Source: Neobittarella massiliensis (ex Bilen et al. 2018) (GTDB lineage: Bacteria > Bacillota > Clostridia > Oscillospirales > Ruminococcaceae). From it: 64,000 nt of DNA. How positions within the stretch are numbered: position 1 is the first letter of the stretch; each line of letters starts with the position of its first letter. The DNA lies in assembly GCF_900289145.1 (NCBI RefSeq), contig NZ_OKQO01000010.1, forward strand, positions 20,718-84,717, written 5' to 3'. A model generated the notes under the pieces. It saw only the letters and a list, made by a program, of their open reading frames with translations, was not told the DNA's origin and searched no databases. Positions 50,479-59,431 of this stretch are shown here, piece after piece. The translations under genes were made by a program, and so were the position numbers.

Positions 50479-53400
50479 TCACACGTCGACGCTCTGCCCC
50501 AGGTAAAAAGAGTAGAGCACCCGCCGCGTGACCGGCTTGCCCAGCAGTTCGCCGATGCCGCGGGGGTACACCTCCAGCTGGGTGCGGTAGCGCTCGGCCA
50601 GCTGGTCGGCGGCCTTTACCCGGTCGGTCTTATAGTCGATGATCCACAGCCCGTCGCCGCGGTCGAGCACACAGTCGGCCACGCCCTGAATGAGCACCTG
50701 CGCCCCCAGCCCGGCGCTGGCCGGGTCGATCTCGCCGCTGTCTACGGCGGTGAAAAAGTCGAGCTCGCGGTACAGCGTTTGGCAGGCCAGTATCTCGGCG
50801 CCGATGTCGCTGGCAAAAAAGGCGGCCACGCTGGCGGGCTCTATGCTGTCGGCCTCCTGCGGGTGCAGGTAGGCCTCGGCCCTGAGCCTGGCGATCTCGG
50901 CGGCGGGGTCGGCGGCGGCGCGGTGGTAGCTGCAGTACTGCATGAACTTGTGCAGCGCGTTTCCCCGCTGTACCGGCGTGAGCCCGCCCTGATAGGTAAA
51001 TACCGGACGGGTGTTGAGGCGGGTGCTGCGCCCCTTGGCCAGCTGCGATACCGACACCTTGGCCGGCACCTGCCCCAGCGCCGCCAGCGGGTAGCGGTAG
51101 GCCAGCTGCTGTTTGAGCTGCGCGACCAGCGCCGCATCGGGCGCGGCCGGCTGCGCCTGATGCGGCGCCGATGCCGGCTGCGGCGGCTGGGGGGCGCGGC
51201 AGCTGTTTGCCACCAGCCCAAAACCGCACCGCTTTTGCCACTGGGACACCACCCCCAGCCCGGCAAACAGGCTGTCGGCACCGCTGCAGTCGGCCAGCGC
51301 CGAGAGCACGCAGTCGCCAAAGCAGCGGCTCTCGGACACCGCGTAGGGCGAGGTGCCGGCCCGGTGGCGCCGCAGCAGCCAGTTTTGGGGGTCGGTGCTG
51401 TGCATGGTGAGGATAAGCTTTTGCTTGGCCCTGGTCATGGCCACGTATAAAATGCGCATCTCCTCGCTGATGGTGGATGCCTTTTGCTGCAGGCGGGCCG
51501 CCTCGTGGCACAGAGTGCTGTGCTGTAAAAAGTGCTCGCGCCGCCGGTACAGCGAAAAGCCCAGCGCCGGCGACAGCAGCCACCGCCCCTGGATATCGCT
51601 CAAATTGTAGAGGTGCCCCAGGTCACAGACGAAGCACACCGGGAACTCCAGCCCTTTGGAGCGGTGGATGCTCAGCACCGACACCGCGTCTTCCCCGCCG
51701 GGGCCCTGTGCGCCTTTGAGGTCGCCTTTTTGCTCTTCGATACGCTCGAGATAGGCGAGAAAATCGCGCGCCGAGCCCGACTGGCCAAACTGCTGGGCGT
51801 AGGTGAGCAGCAGCTTTAAGTTCTCCTGCCGCACCCGGCCCTGGGACAGCTGCCCCACGATGGCCGGCAGGTCGGTGGCGTCGTAGATTCGCTCGATGAG
51901 CTCGCGGGCCGAGAGCAGATCGCTCAGGCGGCGGAAATGCTCGGTGAGCGAGAGAAAATCATCCACCTTTTTTTGGCCCCGGCAGCAAAGCACCATGCTG
52001 TAAAAGCTCTGGCGGGCGCCCTCAGGCGCCGGGGGCGCACCGGCGCGGATGGCCGCCAGCTCGCCGGGGGTAAAACCGAAAATGGGGCTGAGCATACAGC
52101 CAGTGAGAGCCAGATCGTTTTTGGGGTTTTTGAGCACCCCCAGCAGGTTTTTGACCATCACCACCTCTTTTTGAGTCAAAAACCCCTGTGATCCCTCCCC
52201 CGCCGCCGGCACTCCGGCCAGCTTCATGCGGCGGATATAGGTGCCCGCCTTGCCCTTGACCGAGCGCAGCAGCACCGCAAAGTCGCCGTAGCGGGCCGGG
52301 CGCACCTCGTCGCCGTCGCGCACCAAAAAGCCGTCCTGTACCATCTGGGCGATCCTGGCGGCCACCCAGTCGGCCTCCTGCTCATCGGGGGTGCGGGTCT
52401 CCTCGCAGGGGGGCGGGTCCTCTTTTGGGGGCGCACCGAACAGCGACTGCTGGGCCTGGCCGGCCACCGGCTTTGGGGCGGCGGGGTCGGAGCAGTCGAT
52501 CAGCGCCACCTCGGTGGCGGTATCCAGGTCGAATTTGTCGTAGCCGCCGGCACACACCAGTGCCTCGCCGTCGCGGTAGTCCACCTCTCCCACCTGAAGG
52601 CTCATCAGGCGCGAGAAAAAGAAGTTGACCGTCTCGGTCACGTCGCGGCTGCTGCGAAAGTTGCGGTCGAGATTGATGAGCGCCGGGTAGTGGACGCCGT
52701 CGTAGGGCGAGAAGGCCCGTTTTTTCTGCATGAAGATCTCGGGTCGGGCCTGGCGAAAGCGGTAGATCGACTGCTTTACATCCCCCACCATAAACAGGTT
52801 GCCGCCGTTTTTTGAGAGGGCCAAAAACAGCGCGTCCTGGGCGTCGTTGGTGTCCTGGTACTCGTCGACCATGATGAAGTCGATGTCGGCGGCCAGCTTT
52901 TCTCCCCAGTCGCTCTGGCGGATGGTGTCGCCGTCGCGCACCGTGCACAGCCGCAGGGCCATCTGCTCCAGGTCGGAAAATTCCAGCAGGTTCTGGGCGC
53001 GCTTTTCAGCGGTGAGCTGGGCGTCGAACTCCAGCACCAGATCGTACATCTGGCGCAGCACCGGCAGCTGGGCCTCTACATCCTGGGCGTGCTGCTCAAG
53101 CGAGCGGGGCAGCCGCTTTTGCAAAAAGTCTTTGAGCGCCTTTTTGAGCTTGTCCCGGTCTTGCTGCAGCTGTTTTTTGAGCGGGTCGTCGGCGTAGCCC
53201 TTGGGGGCGGCAAAGCGGGCAAAACCCAGCTGCAGCAGGCTCTGGCGCAGCGCCTCTACGTCGCCGGAGCGGGCCGCCTGACACACGGTGCGCACCTGGG
53301 CGGCATCCTGCGAAAACAGGTCGTCGAGCGCGGCGTAGAGCACCCCGTCCTCGGCGCTCTGCCGGCGCATGCGGTCGACGGTCTGCAAGAGGTCCTCGCA

Positions 53401-54072
53401 CAGCGCCGCCGCGCTCTGGCAAAGCTGTATGCCCCAGGGGCTGGCAGAGAAGTCCTCCCCGCTGGCGGCAAAGGCGGCGAGCATCTGGCGGCACCAGTGT
53501 TCGGGGTAGGGGTGGGAGACGAAAAAGTCGTGCAGGCCGAGCACCACCTCGCCCAGCTTGTGGTCGCTGCGCTGGGCGTCGATCTGCTCGCTCAGCGCCA
53601 AAAAGCCGGGTTCGGCGCGCTCGTACTTCTCGTCGAGCAGCCGGGCCACCGTCTCTTTTTTGAGCAATCTGGCCTGGGCGTCGTCGCAGAGGGAAAAATC
53701 GCGCCGCAGGCCCAGAGAAGAAAACTGCTCGCGGATGAGCCGCAGGCAAAAGGCGTGGATGGTGCAGATATCCGCCCGCCCCACCAGCGCCTGCTGCCGC
53801 CGCAAAAAGGCGTTTTGCGGGTCTTTGGCGATCTTGTCGGCCAGGCCCTGATAGATGCGCTGTTTCATCTCGGCGGCGGCGGCGTGGGTAAAGGTGACGA
53901 TGAGCATGCTCTGCGGGTCGCGGGGGCACTGCTCGTCGCAGAGCAGCGCCACCACCCGCGCGGTGAGCACCGAGGTCTTGCCCGAGCCGGCGGCCGCCGA
54001 GATGAGCAGCGTGCCGCCCCGGTCGTCGACAGCCGCCTGCTGGGCGGGGGTAAATCTGCGCTTAGCGGCCAT
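50479..54072 (-). CDS. addA: AddAB helicase-nuclease subunit A
   Basis: 1197 aa. Recombination repair of double-strand breaks. UvrD-type helicase: LLISAAAGSGKTSVLTARVV near residue 23 (Walker A), FTHAAAAEMKQRI near 65, DFIMVDEYQDTNDAQ near 395 (Walker B), FMVGDVKQSIYRFRQARPEIF near 425, AVSVLSIHRSKGLEFPVCFV near 800, ILYVAMTRAKQKLIL near 875. C-terminal nuclease domain with GVADCVLDRGDGLWIIDYKTDRV near 1145 (Asp and Lys of the nuclease site). ATG at 54072 overlaps the end of addB by 11 nt. Confidence 0.96.
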   Translation of the reverse strand: MAAKRRFTPAQQAAVDDRGGTLLISAAAGSGKTSVLTARVVALLCDEQCPRDPQSMLIVTFTHAAAAEMKQRIYQGLADKIAKDPQNAFLRRQQALVGRADICTIHAFCLRLIREQFSSLGLRRDFSLCDDAQARLLKKETVARLLDEKYERAEPGFLALSEQIDAQRSDHKLGEVVLGLHDFFVSHPYPEHWCRQMLAAFAASGEDFSASPWGIQLCQSAAALCEDLLQTVDRMRRQSAEDGVLYAALDDLFSQDAAQVRTVCQAARSGDVEALRQSLLQLGFARFAAPKGYADDPLKKQLQQDRDKLKKALKDFLQKRLPRSLEQHAQDVEAQLPVLRQMYDLVLEFDAQLTAEKRAQNLLEFSDLEQMALRLCTVRDGDTIRQSDWGEKLAADIDFIMVDEYQDTNDAQDALFLALSKNGGNLFMVGDVKQSIYRFRQARPEIFMQKKRAFSPYDGVHYPALINLDRNFRSSRDVTETVNFFFSRLMSLQVGEVDYRDGEALVCAGGYDKFDLDTATEVALIDCSDPAAPKPVAGQAQQSLFGAPPKEDPPPCEETRTPDEQEADWVAARIAQMVQDGFLVRDGDEVRPARYGDFAVLLRSVKGKAGTYIRRMKLAGVPAAGEGSQGFLTQKEVVMVKNLLGVLKNPKNDLALTGCMLSPIFGFTPGELAAIRAGAPPAPEGARQSFYSMVLCCRGQKKVDDFLSLTEHFRRLSDLLSARELIERIYDATDLPAIVGQLSQGRVRQENLKLLLTYAQQFGQSGSARDFLAYLERIEEQKGDLKGAQGPGGEDAVSVLSIHRSKGLEFPVCFVCDLGHLYNLSDIQGRWLLSPALGFSLYRRREHFLQHSTLCHEAARLQQKASTISEEMRILYVAMTRAKQKLILTMHSTDPQNWLLRRHRAGTSPYAVSESRCFGDCVLSALADCSGADSLFAGLGVVSQWQKRCGFGLVANSCRAPQPPQPASAPHQAQPAAPDAALVAQLKQQLAYRYPLAALGQVPAKVSVSQLAKGRSTRLNTRPVFTYQGGLTPVQRGNALHKFMQYCSYHRAAADPAAEIARLRAEAYLHPQEADSIEPASVAAFFASDIGAEILACQTLYRELDFFTAVDSGEIDPASAGLGAQVLIQGVADCVLDRGDGLWIIDYKTDRVKAADQLAERYRTQLEVYPRGIGELLGKPVTRRVLYSFYLGQSVDV

Positions 54073-57000
54073 CGGTCTCCTCCTCTCGCAGGCGCTCGAA
54101 AAACAGTTTATCGGTCTTTATTTTGGGGCAGCTGCGCGCCGGGTCGTCATCCTCGCGCATGCACACGCGGCGGTAGTCGCAGTAGTCGCAGAGCAAAAAC
54201 TGGCCGTGGCGCAGCGGCAGCGCGGCGATATCGCCCCGGTGCAGCGTGTCGGCCAGCTGGCGCAGTGTGTGCTCGATATGGCCGCGGATGAGCGAGAACT
54301 CCTCGGCGCTGGCGGTGCGGGAGTACTGGCTGAAGCTGCCGTCTTTTTTGGCGGTGACCGGGATATAGCGGCCGGCCACCTCCCGCTCCATAGCGGTGAT
54401 GACCGCCGGGTCAGAGAGCACCAGCCCTTTTTGCTGCAGCGTGCTCCCAAAGAGCTGGTCGTCTTTTGGCGACGGCTCGCGCTCCAGGCTGGTGTAGTCG
54501 ACCGAGGCGGGCATGTACAGCACACCGGCCGGCTGCTGCCCACTGTGCTCGCACAGGGCGAACAGGTAGATGAGCATCTGCATGTTGAGACCGCTGTACA
54601 CATCCTCCAGCGCAAAGGCTTTGCCGCCGGACTTGTAGTCGATGACCCGCAGGTACTCCCGGTCGTCCAGCTGGCAGCTGTCGACCCGGTCCACGGTGCC
54701 CGACACCTCCACCACGGTGCCGTCACCGGCACTCACCCGCAGCGGCGGTATGTCGCTGCCGGCGCCGATGGGCACCTCGAACCCCTGGGGAAAAAACAGC
54801 GACTGGGCCAGCTCTTTTTGCAGGTGCCCCAACAGCAGCAGCGTGTTCTTTTGTATCTTCTGCAGCAGATACTGCTGCCGGGCCGTCAGGTTTTCGCGCC
54901 CCAGGCTCTGGGCCACGTACTCGTCGGCCACCTGCCTCGCGCAGGCGGCGATCTCGTCGGTGCCGGCGGCGGGGAAGCCGCGGCCAAAGCGCGAGAGCAC
55001 CTGCTCGAGCAGGTAGTGGATAAAGCTGCCGGTCTCCAGCGGCGAGATCTCCCCTTTGGGCGGGGGGGCGATGTGCAGGCCCCGCCGCAAAAAAAAGGAA
55101 AAGCGGCAGTTTTCAAACTGCTCCAGCCCGGTGGGCGACAGGCCCAGCCGGCTGCCGAACAGCAGCCGGCTCTCGGCGGGGTCCAGGTGAAACGAGAACT
55201 GCTGCGGCGCGCCCAGCACCCGGTCGATGCGGCCGGTATAGCCGGGCCCCAGCGCCTGCTGCAGCGCCGCCTGCACCGCCGGCTGGTCCGTGCTCTGGCA
55301 CAGGGCCATAAAGGCGGTATGGGGGCTGTGAGGGGCCTCCTGCAGCACCTGGCGGGCGGTGGCGGCACCGGCGCCGGGGATGCGCCGGGCAGTCTCGACG
55401 AGCTCGCTGGGGCGGCTCTCCTCCCCGGCCAGACTGCCGGTGTAATAGCTGATGTACAGCACCTCTGCAGGGGCGGTGGCCGCACTGTAACAGTGGCCCA
55501 GCTCGATGCTGATATCCTGCTCGGTATCGGGTAGAAAATCGACCCCGGCGGCCACCAGCGCGTTTTTCTCTTTTTGGCTGAGCAGGCCGGTATCTTTTTC
55601 CTGCAGCGGAAAAGAGCCGAACACCGCCCCCACCACAAAACACACCCTGATGCCGGCCGGGCGGGTCTTGTCGGCGCTGCCCACCAACACCTCGTCCAGG
55701 CTGCGGGGCAGCGTGCCAAAATCACATTTTTGCAGCGACAGCCGCAGCACCTCTAAAAAGCGCTCGACGCTCATGGGGGTGCGGCGCAGCGTGAGGTACA
55801 GCTCGTCGAGCACCCCCATCACCGCATCCCACTGGGCCACAAAGTCGTCGGCCAGCTGGGTCTCGCCCAGCTCCTCGAGCTGCTCGATCTTCTGCTGGCC
55901 CAGCTCGCCGGTGCCCAGCGCCCCAAAGGCGGCAAACAGCGCCTTGACGATGTCGCCGCCGGTGGCCCGGCGGCAGGCGCCGGCAAAGGTCTGCACCGCC
56001 CCTACCACCTGTGCCCGCAGCGCCTCGATGCGGGCCAGCTGCTGCTTTTCGGCCGCGGTCATCTGCCCGCCAAAGCCGCCGGGGCTGCGGGTAAAGGGCT
56101 CTTTGAGGGCGCTGCCGCGCAGGTCCCAGGTGTAGAGGTAATCCTCGAAGTCGCAGATCGTCTCCTCGGTGGCGCCCAGCACCCCTTCGCGGGCGATCGC
56201 ACAGATGTCTTCGGGCGTGAGTCCGCGCACCGCACAGCTGAGCAGATGCAGGCACAGCGTGACCGTGGGCTTGGCATACACCTGCTGGTTCTCATCTAAA
56301 AAGTAGGGGATGTCGCGGGCGGCGAAGGCCTGGCGGATGGGGACGGCATAGTCCTGCGCACTGCGGGCCATCACCGCGATGTCGCGGTAGCGGTAGCCCT
56401 GGCGCACCAGCTGGGCGATCTTGGCGGCCACCGCCTCGCACTCCTCAAACACGGTGGCGGCAGACATCACCGTGAGCGTGCCGTCGCGCACCGCCGCCGG
56501 GCGGTGGCCGGCCAGCGCCCGCTCCATCTGCCGCGGGCCGTCGCCTACAAAGCCGTCGGCGCGCATCACCTTGGGCTTTTCGGCCGGCACGCCCCACTTT
56601 CTGGCCACAGCCAGCAGCCGCCGCCCGGTCTGCACCGCCGGCCAAAAGGGGGACAAGGCGTCTTTGCCGGCGGCGCGGCGGGGGTACAGCTCATCGCAGG
56701 TTAGGGCTACCGTCAGGCTGTCGCAATCGCGCAAAATTGCGGTGAGCAGGTCGGTCTGGGGCTTAGTAAAACCGGTAAACTCCTCCACAAACACCGCTTT
56801 GCCGGCAAAGAAGTCGCCGCGGCGCTCGACGGCGCGATACAGCTTTTCGGTCTCGTCGGCGTAGGCGCTGTCGATAAGGCTGTCGAAAGCAGTGTATACC
56901 GCCGCCAGATCGCCGAGCTTTTGCTGCAGAGCCGGGGCGGACACCAGCTGAGCGGTTTCCTCCATCAGCTTGGGGGTGAGGCCCAGATTATAGAGCTCCT

Positions 57001-57376
57001 GCCGGGCGGAGAGCAGCGCCGAGAGGAACCCCTCCCCCATCGACTGGCTGTCGTAGTAGTGCAGCTGGTCTTTTACCTCGTCAAAACTCACGCTCATCAG
57101 CGCCGCACCGCCCACATCGGTCAGGTCCGGCAGGGCCAAACCGCCGTTTTTGGCAAAGATCTGGGCGCACAGGCGGGTGAATGAACAGACCGATACCCGC
57201 GAAAACTCGGCGCGGGTGAGAGAGGAAAACAGTGCGCTCTCGGTCTGGTACGAGGCCTGCTCCGGCACCAGATAGATCACCTGGCGCCCGGCGGCTACCT
57301 GCTGTTTTACCCGCGCTAACAGCTCGGCGCTCTTGCCCGATCTGGCCCGGCCCAGCAGCAGTTTCAGCACGGTCAT
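54062..57376 (-). CDS. addB: AddAB helicase-nuclease subunit B
   Basis: 1104 aa. Partner of AddA; recognises chi. Walker A-like LLLGRARSGKSAELLARVKQQ near residue 8, LVPEQASYQTESALFS near 36, TVALTCDELYPRRA near 225. C-terminal nuclease domain with YLRVIDYKSGGKAFALEDV near 925 and LQMLIYLFAL-type helix, and a CDYCDYRRVC cluster plus SCP near 1070, the iron-sulfur ligands. The open frame extends upstream but MTVLKLLLGRARSGKS is the family start; ATG at 57376 follows GGGGAGGG. First gene of addB-addA-rlmA. Confidence 0.95.
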   Translation of the reverse strand: MTVLKLLLGRARSGKSAELLARVKQQVAAGRQVIYLVPEQASYQTESALFSSLTRAEFSRVSVCSFTRLCAQIFAKNGGLALPDLTDVGGAALMSVSFDEVKDQLHYYDSQSMGEGFLSALLSARQELYNLGLTPKLMEETAQLVSAPALQQKLGDLAAVYTAFDSLIDSAYADETEKLYRAVERRGDFFAGKAVFVEEFTGFTKPQTDLLTAILRDCDSLTVALTCDELYPRRAAGKDALSPFWPAVQTGRRLLAVARKWGVPAEKPKVMRADGFVGDGPRQMERALAGHRPAAVRDGTLTVMSAATVFEECEAVAAKIAQLVRQGYRYRDIAVMARSAQDYAVPIRQAFAARDIPYFLDENQQVYAKPTVTLCLHLLSCAVRGLTPEDICAIAREGVLGATEETICDFEDYLYTWDLRGSALKEPFTRSPGGFGGQMTAAEKQQLARIEALRAQVVGAVQTFAGACRRATGGDIVKALFAAFGALGTGELGQQKIEQLEELGETQLADDFVAQWDAVMGVLDELYLTLRRTPMSVERFLEVLRLSLQKCDFGTLPRSLDEVLVGSADKTRPAGIRVCFVVGAVFGSFPLQEKDTGLLSQKEKNALVAAGVDFLPDTEQDISIELGHCYSAATAPAEVLYISYYTGSLAGEESRPSELVETARRIPGAGAATARQVLQEAPHSPHTAFMALCQSTDQPAVQAALQQALGPGYTGRIDRVLGAPQQFSFHLDPAESRLLFGSRLGLSPTGLEQFENCRFSFFLRRGLHIAPPPKGEISPLETGSFIHYLLEQVLSRFGRGFPAAGTDEIAACARQVADEYVAQSLGRENLTARQQYLLQKIQKNTLLLLGHLQKELAQSLFFPQGFEVPIGAGSDIPPLRVSAGDGTVVEVSGTVDRVDSCQLDDREYLRVIDYKSGGKAFALEDVYSGLNMQMLIYLFALCEHSGQQPAGVLYMPASVDYTSLEREPSPKDDQLFGSTLQQKGLVLSDPAVITAMEREVAGRYIPVTAKKDGSFSQYSRTASAEEFSLIRGHIEHTLRQLADTLHRGDIAALPLRHGQFLLCDYCDYRRVCMREDDDPARSCPKIKTDKLFFERLREEETDGR

Positions 57377-57490
57377 CCCTCCCCTTTTCGTCCTGTGCCG
57401 CCGCCCGGCGGCGGCAGCGGCAATGCGGCTCTGCGGCCAGTCGGCGCACCCGTGTCGCGCCGGCGGCAGAGCCGGTGATCTATCTACAGT

Positions 57491-57520
57491 AGCATACCAC
57501 GAGCGCCGCTGTCTGCGCAA
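57491..57520 (-). promoter_or_regulatory. Promoter of addB-addA-rlmA
   Basis: Minus strand TTGCGC (57515-57520), 18-bp spacer, TATGCT (57491-57496) with an upstream TGG extended -10 element. About 110 nt before addB. Confidence 0.6.
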
Positions 57521-57588
57521 CCGGCAGCTATGGCCCCAGCGCTTAAAGATCGCGGCAGTCAGGGCCCTACTCGACCGAGAGGTGCCGT

Positions 57589-57623
57589 AAAAAATGGCAG
57601 CAGCTCCGATAGAGCTACTGCCA
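57589..57623 (-). terminator. Terminator of the PNPOx-like gene at 57683
   Basis: 12-bp stem (57595-57606 with 57612-57623, one mismatch) and 5-nt loop, followed on the minus strand by TTTTTT. Confidence 0.88.
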
Positions 57624-57682
57624 TATACCGCATCTGTACAATACGTCAATTCGCCGATTTTATCTTTTCTCTCAAACCCCAC

Positions 57683-58201
57683 TCACAGGACCCCGGCAGA
57701 TGGCTCTTCCAGATCGTTTTGGAACGGCACTTCGCCCACCGCTTTGCCGATGAAGTCAATTTCATGCCTGATCCCCTTATGTGCGTCGGTCCATGTGCCC
57801 TTTAAAAGGCGAATGCGCAGCAGGCATGTGTTGGGGTCACTGTCGTTATTGGCATCGGCATACCACGCAGCAAATATCGTGTGCAGTTTGGCCAACATCT
57901 CGGCATTCTCGCTTTCACCCACCCAACCCAGGTTTTGAGCGATCCCGTCGGCTGTAAAGTTCTCGACGATGGCACATATCGCAACCTCAGGGTTTTGCGC
58001 GATCTGACGCATCTTATCTGAGCGGCCAGATGTGACAACATAAAATGCGCCGTCTTCATAATACGCATCTACGATACGGGCAGCGGGGCGGCTTTTTCCA
58101 CTGGCCGACGGGGCCAGCGCAATAGTGGATAGCGAGATCAGCTGATCTCTGTTACCCAACTGTTCATCCAGTAGCTTCATGGCCTGATCGTACGCACACA
58201 T
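57683..58201 (-). CDS. PNPOx-fold flavoprotein
   Basis: 172 aa. Pyridoxamine 5'-phosphate oxidase-like split barrel: MKLLDEQLGNRDQLISLST at the start, SRPAARIVDAYYEDGAFYVVTSGRSDKMRQIAQNPEVAICAI (residues about 37-78), IFAAWYADANNDSDPNTCLLRIRLLKGTW near 120. Binds a flavin or similar; the small Firmicutes group is of unknown use. Contains less GC than its neighbours (note A/T-rich third positions), which may point to transfer. ATG at 58201 with AAGGAGA upstream. Single-gene unit. Confidence 0.8.
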   Translation of the reverse strand: MCAYDQAMKLLDEQLGNRDQLISLSTIALAPSASGKSRPAARIVDAYYEDGAFYVVTSGRSDKMRQIAQNPEVAICAIVENFTADGIAQNLGWVGESENAEMLAKLHTIFAAWYADANNDSDPNTCLLRIRLLKGTWTDAHKGIRHEIDFIGKAVGEVPFQNDLEEPSAGVL

Positions 58202-58315
58202 TTTTATCTCCTTATACCAATGTCATCTTCTTTCAATAAAGTTCTTTTTCCACATGATCTGGGGCGTACGCATCTTACAGCGGGCCGCGCCACCGCCACT
58301 TCTCATGTTTTGTAC

Positions 58316-59245
58316 TCACAGCGCCACCCCGTGGTCGCGGATAAAGGCGAGCACCTCTTCTTCGGGGGCGATACCGCCGCCACCGCCCAGGATGGTGCAC
58401 AGACGGGCGGCGGCGCCGTTGGCGAAGGTAGCCGCATAGCGCAGGTCTTTGCCCTGCAGCAGGCAGTGCAAAAACGAGGCGGCAAAGGTGTCGCCGGCGC
58501 CGGTGGTGTCGATGGCCTTGACCGGGATGCCCGGGGCCGCAAAGTGCTCCTCGCGGGTAAACACCTCGCAGCCGTCGGGGCCCTTGGTCATCACCACCAC
58601 CTGGGCGGCGTCGGCCAGCAGCGAGGCGGCCGGATCGGCGCCGATGCAGGCCTTTAACCGCCCGTAAGAGGTGTCGTTGATGAGCACGATATCGGCCATA
58701 TGCAAGAGCTCCAGGTTGCTCTGGTCCTCGTAGTGGCCCTCGCCGTCGATGACCAGCTTGCAGCCGGCGGCGCGGGCTCTTTTGATGCAGTCGGTAGAGC
58801 GCAGCACGTCGCCGATATAGCGGTTCATGGTGTAAAAATAGGTGGCGTTTTCGATGCGCTCCAGCATCTGGCCCGACGGCTCGATAGGGTCGCAGTAGCT
58901 CTGCTCCAAAAAGATGGCCCGGTCTCCCTCCCTCTTCGAGACGAACAGGATCCCCTCGCTGTTTTTGCAGTTCTCCTGCCGCACCACACAGCTGGTATCC
59001 ACCCCGCGCTCGGCCAGCGACTGCATCACGAATTCACCGTCGGCATTGCGGGGGATAGCGTCCATAAAGTACACCTTATCGCCGTACCCCGCCAGCACCG
59101 AGGACATATTGAGCTGTGGCCCGCCCAAAATGCGCTCTACGAACTGGCAGCTGATCTTGTCCCCCAGCTGGATCCAGTTATCTACCATATAGTAATTGTC
59201 GATGGTGGTGCCGCCCATGGCGAACACATATTTCTGCCGCTCCAT
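58316..59245 (-). CDS. PfkB family carbohydrate kinase
   Basis: 309 aa ribokinase-type sugar kinase. VFAMGGTTIDNYYMV at the start, ERILGGPQLNMSSVLAGYGDKVYFMDAIPRNADGEFVMQSL near 40, the anion hole/catalytic DTTGAGDTFAASFLHCLLQGKDLRYAATFANGAAA near 255 (GAGD with catalytic Asp), and VVVMTKGPDGCEVF near 215. Substrate not determinable: PfkB enzymes act on sugars, nucleosides or tagatose-6-P. A GTG six codons earlier overlaps the AGGAGG ribosome binding site, so ATG at 59245 is the start. Divergent from the TetM-like gene. Confidence 0.9.
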   Translation of the reverse strand: MERQKYVFAMGGTTIDNYYMVDNWIQLGDKISCQFVERILGGPQLNMSSVLAGYGDKVYFMDAIPRNADGEFVMQSLAERGVDTSCVVRQENCKNSEGILFVSKREGDRAIFLEQSYCDPIEPSGQMLERIENATYFYTMNRYIGDVLRSTDCIKRARAAGCKLVIDGEGHYEDQSNLELLHMADIVLINDTSYGRLKACIGADPAASLLADAAQVVVMTKGPDGCEVFTREEHFAAPGIPVKAIDTTGAGDTFAASFLHCLLQGKDLRYAATFANGAAARLCTILGGGGGIAPEEEVLAFIRDHGVAL

Positions 59246-59290
59246 CCCCAGTATCCTCCTCACAAAAAGTCATACAAACTGAACAGTTTC

Positions 59291-59318
59291 AGCATAACAC
59301 GCATACAGTTTTTGTCAA
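59291..59318 (-). promoter_or_regulatory. Promoter of the PfkB kinase
   Basis: Minus strand TTGACA (59313-59318), 16-bp spacer, TATGCT (59291-59296). Confidence 0.7.
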
Positions 59319-59344
59319 TCATCCCCACTGCGATTTTTACAGAT

Positions 59345-59373
59345 TTGTGATTTTAACCCAAAAGCAGTATAAT
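59345..59373 (+). promoter_or_regulatory. Promoter of the TetM-like gene
   Basis: Plus strand TTGTGA (59345-59350), 17-bp spacer, TATAAT (59368-59373). Only 26 bp separate it from the divergent kinase promoter. Confidence 0.75.
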
Positions 59374-59431
59374 ACTTGCAGCATTTTACCCTGCCGGCCG
59401 GGCGCCGGCGGGATGGGAGGAGTGGCGCTGC